From assembly GCA_002148405.1 (NCBI GenBank), contig MUGG01000169.1, positions 24 to 64,023 of the forward strand: a DNA stretch of 64,000 bases, given 5' to 3'. The notes beneath the pieces were generated by a model. That model was not told where the DNA came from, did no database searches, and was given only the letters and a program-made list of their open reading frames with translations. A program made the position numbers and the translations under genes. The stretch is from Alkalinema sp. CACIAM 70d (GTDB taxonomy: Bacteria > Cyanobacteriota > Cyanobacteriia > Leptolyngbyales > Leptolyngbyaceae). Positions 25,660 to 34,000 of this stretch are shown here, piece after piece. Position 1 is the stretch's first letter. Each line of letters begins with the position of its first letter.

Positions 25660-26655
25660 ATGCAAGTTAACTTTCAGATTGTCCGGCAAGCCCCCAACGA
25701 AACGCCTCGCGTTCAAACCTACTCCATTGAAGCGGAATCCGGGACGACCATTCTAGACTGTTTAAACCGCATTAAATGGGAGCAGGATGGCACCTTAGCC
25801 TTTCGTCGCAACTGTCGCAATACCATTTGTGGAAGTTGTGCGATCCGCATTAACGGTCGATCGGCATTGGCTTGCAAAGAACATGTCGGGAGCGAAGTGG
25901 CTCGATTCAGTCCCCATTCAGCAGACGAAATTCCCACTATCACGATCGCGCCCTTGGGAAATATGCCCGTGATCCGCGATTTAGTCGTAGATATGAAAAC
26001 CTTCTGGGACAATCTAGAAGCAGTGGAACCCTACGTCAGCACAGCAGCACGGCAGGTTCCCGAACGGGAGTTCTTGCAATCTCCAGCGGAACGGGAAGAA
26101 CTCAACCAAGTGGGTAACTGCATTCTCTGCGGAGCTTGTTACTCAGAATGTAATGCACGGGAGGTCAATCCTAATTTTGTTGGCCCCCACGCTCTAGCCA
26201 AGGCTTACCGCATGGTGGCTGACAGTCGGGATGATCAAACAGAGCCACGGTTAGCACAGTACAACGTAGAGGCGTCTGGGGTTTGGGGCTGTACCCGTTG
26301 CCAACAGTGTGATTCCGTCTGTCCTATGGAGGTAGCTCCCCTTCAGCAAATTAGCAAAATTAAAAGTGAAATTTTAGACCGCAACGATGATCAAGCCAGC
26401 CGATCGATCCGTCACCGTAAGCAAATGATTGAACTTGTGAAGCAAGGGGGCTGGATCGATGAACGCAAATTTGGCTTGAATGTGGTGGCCAATAAGTTTC
26501 GCGATATTTCCGGGCTAGTCAGCTTGATGCCGTTGGGTTTACGGATGCTGACCAAGGGTAAATTCCCCCTAGACTTTCAGCCTTCAGAGGGCACCCGAGA
26601 AGTGCGATCGCTGATTGAATCCGTTCAAGCTTTTGAAGCAGAATCCCAAGATTAA
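25660..26655 (+). CDS. sdhB: Succinate dehydrogenase/fumarate reductase iron-sulfur subunit
   Basis: SdhB passes electrons from the flavoprotein to quinone. The N-terminal ferredoxin-type 2Fe-2S motif has Cys52, 57, 60 and 72 (NCRNTICGSC ... LAC). Two more cluster motifs follow, CILCGACYSEC and CTRCQQCDSVCP, for the 4Fe-4S and 3Fe-4S sites. At 331 residues it has a C-terminal extension over the 240-residue canonical enzyme, as in other cyanobacteria. The ATG at 25660 is preferred to the TTG two codons earlier. No sdhA is adjacent, which is normal in cyanobacteria. The hlip gene follows 48 nt later. Confidence 0.93.
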   Translation: MQVNFQIVRQAPNETPRVQTYSIEAESGTTILDCLNRIKWEQDGTLAFRRNCRNTICGSCAIRINGRSALACKEHVGSEVARFSPHSADEIPTITIAPLGNMPVIRDLVVDMKTFWDNLEAVEPYVSTAARQVPEREFLQSPAEREELNQVGNCILCGACYSECNAREVNPNFVGPHALAKAYRMVADSRDDQTEPRLAQYNVEASGVWGCTRCQQCDSVCPMEVAPLQQISKIKSEILDRNDDQASRSIRHRKQMIELVKQGGWIDERKFGLNVVANKFRDISGLVSLMPLGLRMLTKGKFPLDFQPSEGTREVRSLIESVQAFEAESQD

Positions 26656-26703
26656 ACGCTACAGGTTAAAATTCTGCAATATTCCATCAAGGATCTCCAA
26701 CCC

Positions 26704-26898
26704 ATGACTGAAGAGCCACAAGTAAAAGAAAATTCCCAACCAGCCGTTGAAACAAGCAATGTTGAAACTCCCGGATTCGGTTGGACTCAGTATGCCGAGC
26801 AAATTAATGGTCGATTTGCGATGGTTGGGTTGCTCGGGCTGCTCCTTTTAGAGTTTTTGACCCATCAAGATTTCTTCAGTTGGCTGGGTGTACGTTAA
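26704..26898 (+). CDS. High-light-inducible (Hlip/CAB-fold) protein
   Basis: This 64-residue one-helix protein has the chlorophyll-binding signature EQINGRFAMVGLLGLLLLEF at residues 32-51. A flexible N-terminus precedes it. Hlips sit in thylakoid membranes, bind chlorophyll and carotenoid and protect photosystems during assembly or light stress. AAGGAT lies about 12 nt upstream of the ATG. It lies directly downstream of sdhB and could be co-transcribed. Confidence 0.93.
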   Translation: MTEEPQVKENSQPAVETSNVETPGFGWTQYAEQINGRFAMVGLLGLLLLEFLTHQDFFSWLGVR

Positions 26899-27094
26899 AT
26901 CTAAAATGACTGATTGGTCTTAACTCAATAGATGACTGGTTTCCAGAACACTGGTACCACAATTTCTAAACAGGTCAGTGTAGCGGCACTGAGTCAATGT
27001 AGCATTAAGCCCAGTGAGTGTTGCGGGGGATGCCGTTTTTTACGATGGCCTCCCTTAAGTTGATGTGAGTCTTTTATTGGTTGCTCCGTTTTCT

Positions 27095-28615
27095 ATGGTG
27101 ACTCCTTGGCAATGGCGATCGTATCCGTTGGCCGATCGTACAGGTTCTAACATCTTCGCAGCTTTATTTGTCACAGAGCCAGTGGCTACTTTGCTGGAGA
27201 GTCCCTACCCTGCGTCACCAGATTATCCCCAGTTGGGAAGATATTCGATCTGTGCGGGAAGACCTCGCCAGGTCACAGACCAAGAGCAGCGTTGGACGCC
27301 ACCCGTAGGAGAGATTTTGCCGTTTTTACGCCAGCGACTCGCTGAGGGGCAAAGTACCCACTCGGTGCAAGATGTGACCCTTCAGGATTTTTCTCAACCC
27401 ACGCCAGATTTCCGACCTCCAAGTCATTTACCGTTTATTGGCGGTTGGTTGGGGTGGCTGGGCTATGATTTGGCTTGGGAAATCGAAAAATTGCCCTACA
27501 CTAATCCCGACCCACTACCGTTTCCCGTGGCCTATTGGTACGAGCCAGATTGTTTTGCAGTCTTAGATCATCAGGCACAGGTGTTATGGTTGGCAGTTAC
27601 GGACGTTCAGGATTATGAGCGGTTAGAGCTAGCATTATCTGAATCCCTAGCAATTACAACGCAGAAAAACGATCGATCCCCATTTCAGAATCCCTCGTCC
27701 CCATCCGCACCTTTAAGGTTGCAGACCGATCGGGCTGAATACGAAGCAGCAATCTTAAAAGCAAAGGCTTACATCCAAGCCGGGGATATTTTCCAGGCAA
27801 ATTTATCCCTACGGTTTGAAACGGAAACCCAAGCCACTAGTTGGGCGATCTATCAAGCGCTACAAACCATTAATCCATCGCCCTTTGCCAGCTATTGGAG
27901 AACACCCTATGGCGATGTGATTAGTTGTTCTCCAGAACGCTTAGTCAAACAGATCGATCGCCAGGTAGAAACACGCCCGATCGCCGGAACCCGACCCCGA
28001 GGCATGACACCAGAAGTCGATCAAGCATTGGCCGCAGAACTTCGATCGAATGCTAAAGAGCAGGCAGAGCACATCATGTTAGTTGACCTAGAACGCAATG
28101 ACCTAGGTCGGGTGTGTGAATGGGGTACAGTTCAGGTTGATGAATTGCTCGTCATTGAGCGCTACAGTCATGTGATGCATCTAGTAAGCAATGTCATTGG
28201 AACCTTACGATCGAACGTAGATAGCATCGATGTGATTCAAGCCCTCTTTCCCGGTGGTACGATTACGGGCTGCCCCAAGGTACGTTGTATGGAAATTATT
28301 GAAGAACTAGAACCTGTGCGCCGCAGCCTCTTTTATGGTTCCTGCGGCTATTTGGATGTGCGGGGAAATTTGGATTTAAATATTCTGATCCGCACGCTGC
28401 TTTACGCAACCCAAGATGCTCCTACACAAGATATTTCTAGACCGTTACAGGATAAGGCACCGCAGACTGTAGCATCCCAGACAATAGCACCACAGGTTGC
28501 GACAGTTTGGGGGCAAGTCGGTGCGGGCATTGTGGCGGATAGTGATCCCGAGCGAGAGTGGTATGAGTCGTTGCAAAAAGCAAAAGCCCAACTGGCAGCA
28601 CTAGACTTGCATTAA
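27095..28615 (+). CDS. Anthranilate/aminodeoxychorismate synthase component I
   Basis: This is a chorismate-using enzyme of the TrpE/PabB family, about 506 residues. The N-terminal domain has TLLESPYP, resembling the LLES tryptophan-binding element of TrpE. The catalytic domain has AYIQAGDIFQANLS, SPERLVK, the signature PIAGTRPRG, EQAEHIMLVDLERNDLGRV and FPGGTITGCPK. In PabB the signature normally carries Lys (PIKGT); Ala here favours anthranilate synthase, yet overall layout resembles PabB-like second copies seen in cyanobacteria. I therefore leave the symbol blank. The start is ATG 27095 (MVTPWQWRSYPL); GTG 27065 is the alternative. Confidence 0.86.
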   Translation: MVTPWQWRSYPLADRTGSNIFAALFVTEPVATLLESPYPASPDYPQLGRYSICAGRPRQVTDQEQRWTPPVGEILPFLRQRLAEGQSTHSVQDVTLQDFSQPTPDFRPPSHLPFIGGWLGWLGYDLAWEIEKLPYTNPDPLPFPVAYWYEPDCFAVLDHQAQVLWLAVTDVQDYERLELALSESLAITTQKNDRSPFQNPSSPSAPLRLQTDRAEYEAAILKAKAYIQAGDIFQANLSLRFETETQATSWAIYQALQTINPSPFASYWRTPYGDVISCSPERLVKQIDRQVETRPIAGTRPRGMTPEVDQALAAELRSNAKEQAEHIMLVDLERNDLGRVCEWGTVQVDELLVIERYSHVMHLVSNVIGTLRSNVDSIDVIQALFPGGTITGCPKVRCMEIIEELEPVRRSLFYGSCGYLDVRGNLDLNILIRTLLYATQDAPTQDISRPLQDKAPQTVASQTIAPQVATVWGQVGAGIVADSDPEREWYESLQKAKAQLAALDLH

Positions 28616-28663
28616 CGTCCGATCGAGAGACTCATAATGTCGCCCGATCGTTTGGCCGTCAAC

Positions 28664-28718
28664 AAAAAACAGGTGGACGATCGCTGACCTTGATTTATCG
28701 CGATTCATCGCCCACCTG
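28664..28718 (-). terminator. Terminator of the carotenoid oxygenase gene
   Basis: On the minus strand CAGGTGGGCGAT (28707-28718) pairs with ATCGTCCACCTG (28670-28681) with one G-T wobble, and six T follow. The loop is long (25 nt) and includes CGCGAT. It starts about 48 nt downstream of the stop at 28766. Confidence 0.55.
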
Positions 28719-28765
28719 GAACTTGTATTGTATCGTTTTGCTAGAAATCCTACGGGAAACGCTGA

Positions 28766-30880
28766 TTAAGACTCGAAATGAGGATAGACTTTTTGCTCAA
28801 ACAACTCCCGCACAATTTCCGGTTGGTCTTGTAACAACGGATCATAGTCCGATCGGACGGGAATACAATAACTTGCTGTACGGGGGGCAATCTCAGGAAT
28901 CCAAGTCGTGTGAATGGTCAAGCCAAACAGGCTCTTACCCTCTGCATCGCCCAGCTTGCACACAGGCCCCTGCGCTAGATTCTTGGCATCAAACACCCAG
29001 AGTTGACTGTTTAATTGCCCCTCAGCCCCATCAAAAATTACGCCACAGACTAGATAGCCATCGGTCGGATCGGAGCTGTTGGCATCCCGAGGCACAAACT
29101 GCGGCGAGTTGCCAAAGTAACCGGAGGGGAACGCATACTTGTCCACGATCGTCATGGACTGCGTATCTAAGCGACAGAGGCTAGCCGGTTGGCCCTTACT
29201 AGCGTACTGCAAGACCTCTTGCAACGGCAGTTGGCGATATTTGTACTTCTTGTAGAGGTTAGCGATAAATTCCGTCATTAACTCATCCCAACAACCCCAG
29301 GCATTCCAGTAAATGGTGTTGTAGTGCTCCGGTGCCGTCAGCGTGCCATTATCCGCATAGAGTGCCGGTGCCCAAGTGCAGGTCGGGTCGCTGACTCGCT
29401 TTTCCTCCGTAATTTTCCAGTTTTTGGGATTGATCACATACCGTCCCAAATAGTTCAAATCCGTGGTGGTAACGGTCATCCCAACTAAGCGATCTATGCG
29501 ATCGTCTACGGGAGCCGGATTGGGCGGAGATGGAACAAAGGAATCGTAGGCTTGTGGCCATTCAGAAGGATCCCAAGCATTATTATGGGCAACATGAAGC
29601 ACAATGCCATTGGAATCATCATAGTCTACACGGAAGTGGGCGATTTCCCGTTTAATCTTCACTTGATGGGCAACCACTTTATCCTTACTGGGATCTAAGT
29701 CCGATCGCCGCACAATATACACATTGGTGTCAGGAAATTGCGCGTAATTCAACACTTCACGAATCACTCGCTCCGTCTGAGTATTTCCAGGCAAGGGATT
29801 GGGAATTAACTGCTCTGGCCCCAACTTGAACGACGTATCCATCAACACGATATGATCTCGGGTCACACCTACTTGGTGCATACTTTGTTCAATTTGTACG
29901 GGCAAGCCTGTGGGCAGAACCACCTTCCAGGCCTTGAGTTCACCTTCACCATCCCAGCGCATTAACCGAACAAAGTCCTCTCCCCCAAAGCCCAAGACAT
30001 GCAAAATCAAGCTAACAAATTGCAGCACTTGCATCATCACCCAGAAGGCAATTTTGCCTAGAAATTCTAGGAAGGGATTGCCTCGGGTTAACGATCGAAA
30101 GATTTGAATCACTAACGGAGAAACCATCGTCAACAGTGACTTGCCCCAGTTGACCGTCCAGAGTTCCTGCTTGTGATCATCATAGGCATGGTGGGTTGCC
30201 GTTGTTACCAAACGGAAAGGGCCATATTTGAAGGGTAACTTTTGTTCGCGCCATTCCTGATTGGAGCCCACTGGAGTCACCACTTTCAAGGAAACCGGAT
30301 CAATTTCGTAGGGACGCCCCGCATCCCAAGAAGCCAAGAGCCGCCAATGGCGATCGCCTGCAAATTTTACTGGAATGCAAGCGGTGTTAATTTCATCCCG
30401 GAAACCCAGCATGAAGGAAAAACGAGCCAGTCCACTACTGAAAAACTTCAGGTCTGCATAGCGGGTTCCTGGACGGCTGGCCGCATCTGCATAGTAGCAA
30501 GGCGTTTTAAGGATGCGACTGGTGTAGCGGATTCCCTCAGGTTGGCAATCAAAACGGCGCACCATCCCATCGCCATTGAACAAGGAGGTGCCGTCTGCTG
30601 AAGGATATAAGGGTTTTCCGGCCTGTTCTTGCATATCTAGGCTCCCCGCAGGACTCATGAAAATCACATGGCCTGTGAGATCGGTCGGTAGCGTTCCTTC
30701 TAGAACTTGCAAGGGACGATCGGTAACTTCTTCGCGGCTGGTAATCATCCCAGCTTCAGGAAACCGAATTGTGCCTGAAGTCGTCTCTAATTTATCTGTT
30801 CCTAGCTGATCTAATTTAGGAATCTCATCTGTAGAGAGCACAATATTGGAAGGCGTAGACACAGGATAACGAGTGGTCAT
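28766..30880 (-). CDS. Long carotenoid oxygenase family protein (RPE65/CCO type)
   Basis: These Fe(II)-dependent enzymes cleave carotenoids or apocarotenoids oxidatively. Family features are LFNGDGMVRRF, a first His pair in TATHHAYDD (about residues 230-231), MHQVGVT with His335, the HVAHNNAWDP region near 430, and a late TIHTTWIPE (His657). The product has 704 residues, against about 480-500 for most bacterial CCOs. Part of the excess is a hydrophobic insertion at about residues 245-300, including LLTMVSPLVIQIF and FWVMMQVLQFVSLILHVLGF, which could anchor it in membrane. The substrate is unknown. It is convergent with the TrpE/PabB gene. Confidence 0.85.
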   Translation of the reverse strand: MTTRYPVSTPSNIVLSTDEIPKLDQLGTDKLETTSGTIRFPEAGMITSREEVTDRPLQVLEGTLPTDLTGHVIFMSPAGSLDMQEQAGKPLYPSADGTSLFNGDGMVRRFDCQPEGIRYTSRILKTPCYYADAASRPGTRYADLKFFSSGLARFSFMLGFRDEINTACIPVKFAGDRHWRLLASWDAGRPYEIDPVSLKVVTPVGSNQEWREQKLPFKYGPFRLVTTATHHAYDDHKQELWTVNWGKSLLTMVSPLVIQIFRSLTRGNPFLEFLGKIAFWVMMQVLQFVSLILHVLGFGGEDFVRLMRWDGEGELKAWKVVLPTGLPVQIEQSMHQVGVTRDHIVLMDTSFKLGPEQLIPNPLPGNTQTERVIREVLNYAQFPDTNVYIVRRSDLDPSKDKVVAHQVKIKREIAHFRVDYDDSNGIVLHVAHNNAWDPSEWPQAYDSFVPSPPNPAPVDDRIDRLVGMTVTTTDLNYLGRYVINPKNWKITEEKRVSDPTCTWAPALYADNGTLTAPEHYNTIYWNAWGCWDELMTEFIANLYKKYKYRQLPLQEVLQYASKGQPASLCRLDTQSMTIVDKYAFPSGYFGNSPQFVPRDANSSDPTDGYLVCGVIFDGAEGQLNSQLWVFDAKNLAQGPVCKLGDAEGKSLFGLTIHTTWIPEIAPRTASYCIPVRSDYDPLLQDQPEIVRELFEQKVYPHFES

Positions 30881-31023
30881 CAGAGCCTCATTAAAATGAA
30901 TAGGAAAATATGCGTGAAACCATTGCAGTTCCTGCGTTGAGGAACTGGCTACAAAACTCGTGATACACCCTGTTTAGCAATCGCTGTGAAAAATCCCTGT
31001 GAAAATCTCGGGAAGATTTAGCT

Positions 31024-34000
31024 TCAGAGTTCCCCAGCAAGTTGTCGATCGCGCAGAATCTGAAAACGCCGTTGTAGACAGTCTTTAAGGTAATGCCGAA
31101 CCACCAAATCCGCCGGATTTTGCATGAGACATTGAACAAACTCATGCATAGCTTTAGCTAAATCTCCCGATTCATACAGCAAAATAGCCTGATTGAATTG
31201 GTCAGAAATGGCTAACTTTGCCTCTAAAAGAGGTGCAGGATCAGCGTCAAATACTTCATAGACTGTTATAACTTCCGATTTGCCTTTCACTTTAACGCGA
31301 TCGACTTTACGAATGTGATATTGAGCCGGGTTTTTTAATTTTTGTAACGTTTGTTCTGTAATCAACAGGTTCACACCATAAGTCTTAGTCAGCCCTTCAA
31401 TGCGAGAAGCTAAATTGACGGCATCACTAATCACTGTACTGTCCATGCGATTGTAACCACCAACGGTTCCTAGCATGAGCAAGCCCGTGTTAATGCCAAC
31501 TCCAATTTGGATCGAAGATTTTCCGGATTGATTTCGAATTTTGTTGAAGCGATCGAGGGTTCGTAGCATCGTAATCCCTGCCCGCACAGCGTCATCCGCC
31601 GATCGGCCAAACAACGCCATAATCGCATCACCAATATATTTATCAATAAAGCCTTGGTGATCGATAATGACCGGCTCCATTTGGCTGAGATAGTCATTAA
31701 TGAATTGAAAGTTTTCCTCCGGCGTCATTTGTTCCGAGAGTGCCGTGAACGATCGAATATCTGAAAAGAGGACAGACATTTCCAACTGTTTTTGATCGCC
31801 CAACTGGACATCAACCACGCTGTCTTTATTGAGAAATTGCAAAAATTGGCGCGGCACAAATCGAGCATAGGCATTATTCAGTTCCGTCAAATTGGTGTAC
31901 AAGCGAGCATTTTCAATCGCAATAGCAGCTTGAGAAGATAAGACGTTAAGCAAGGCCAATCGGGCAGGGGTAAACGCTCCAACAGTCAGGTTATTTTCTA
32001 AATAAACATAACCACTCACACGCCCTTGGTTCATTAATGGCGCACAGAGCACAGATTTAGGCTGCTGGTTTTGAATATAAGCATCTTGTTGAAAACGTCG
32101 ATCGTCGCTAGCATCGGAGAGAACAATACTTTCCCCAGTCCGAGCCACATAATTGACGATCGCGGTTGCAAGATTTGCCGATTGCTCTACCGGAATGCCT
32201 CGCAGAACTGTAATTTGCTCACTATTCAGGGAACCCTCGGCTTCAATATAGAGTTTGCCTTTTGACTCGAGAATCAAATAGCCAATTTGTGCTCCCATGT
32301 TTTCAATCAGAATTTGCATGAGCTTAGACAACAGTTTGTCTAAAACAATTTCCTCCGTCATAACCTGGGCTGCTTTCACAACGGTATCTAAATCTAAAAA
32401 ATTGCCCCGATCGGTGGTGGATAAAGTGCCCTGGGACAGCGTCATGGTATTGCTAATTGGATTAATCGTGGTTGTTCCAACTTGGGTAACCATTCCGACA
32501 GATCCCAACCAATCTTTGTAGGTCGCTCTCAACCATTCGACTTTGGCGATTGCACCCCAATATTGGTAGTCAGCACAAGCCTTCTCTAAGTAAACTTGAG
32601 CCGGGATGGGTTGATTCAGTTGTAGGTAAAACTGTCCAGCCAGTTCGTTGGCCAGTGCAGCTTCCTGACGATAGCCATGGTCATAGGCAAGGGCGATCGC
32701 TTTTTCATAGTGGTGCATGGCTTGAATGGGATTTTCCAGCACGCGCTGCCGTTCCGCTTCGATCAAATGGAATTTATGGAGACAATTATTTGGATTGCAT
32801 TTAGCCCATTCTTTTAACTTTTTCTGATTCGTATTGACTATCTTTAATAATTGTTTTTGCTGCTTTTTAGAAGATTGGGAATACCACAATAAATGCACTA
32901 AAGACTCGTAGAAATTCAGAATTGAAATAACAGGAGAAGAAACAGCTGAATCTGCAAATTTCTTTGTTAAACGGATCGACTCGATCGCCGTCTCCCATTG
33001 TCTAAAATGAAACGCCAGCATTGCCTGATAGAAGTAGGCTTGGAAAATGATCGTGCGATCGTTAGCTGCTTCATGCAAGGGCCGCATGTCTGGTAAGTTG
33101 TAGAACTCCCCCTGCAATAAATGAGGCGTTTCAGAAGGCTGTAAGAAATTTTGCACCACTTGCAATGTAGCCCGTATCCAACGACCAGTGGCCACTTGAT
33201 TTAATTGATCGATCGTCTCCGCACTGGCCTTCAGTTCTTGCATTAGATCAATCAAGGAGTCCTGACCCGCCAAAAACTTGAGATTGCATCGGCTAAACAG
33301 GAAATAAGCTGCATACTCCAGATTTCCAACTACTAGGGCATTCTGGTATCCCTCTGTGAATTCAGGAATGAGGGAATGTAAGGGATCTTGCCAGTGGCGA
33401 ATTAAGAAATTGAAAACAAATTGCGTCATCACATAGGAGCTGCTTAGCTGACGCTTCTTGGCCAAATCCATCCCTAATTTGCCAAACTTATACCCCTCTT
33501 GGATTTTGCCTAGAATGCCACACAGAACCAAGCCATAGGTGGCATAGTTACCACTGGAATTGGTATGGGTTCCATGATTCAAAGCAATTTGAATCGCTTT
33601 GAACATCTGGATAGATGTAAATTCAGGGTAGGCAAAATAGGACGCTGCTCCCACCCGACCCATCAAACTCAGCATCATATCCAGCTTAGCATTGGTCATA
33701 GGGGGCAACTCTAGCAACATTTGTGGCGTTTTTCGCGCTAGTTTGGCTTGAGTCATCAACATTTGCCAAATGACATGGCCCTGATTCGGCTTTTTCGGCA
33801 ACCGCAATCCCATTTGATGCAACACCCGATGGGCTATTTGAATGGCCTGAAGGGGTTGATTTTGCATGATGGCAGCTTGGATGCAAATCGTTTGGATTTC
33901 TGCTTGTTTCCACACATCTTGTTCGTGACTCAATGCGATCGCGGCCAATTGATTCATACGATCGAATTGCGAACAAATACAGCAAGCCTCAGCGGTTTCG

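Noticed and set aside
28690..29184. A 164-residue plus-strand frame
   Set aside because: It overlaps the carotenoid oxygenase in antisense and shows Cys/His/Gln-rich noise without recognisable domains.
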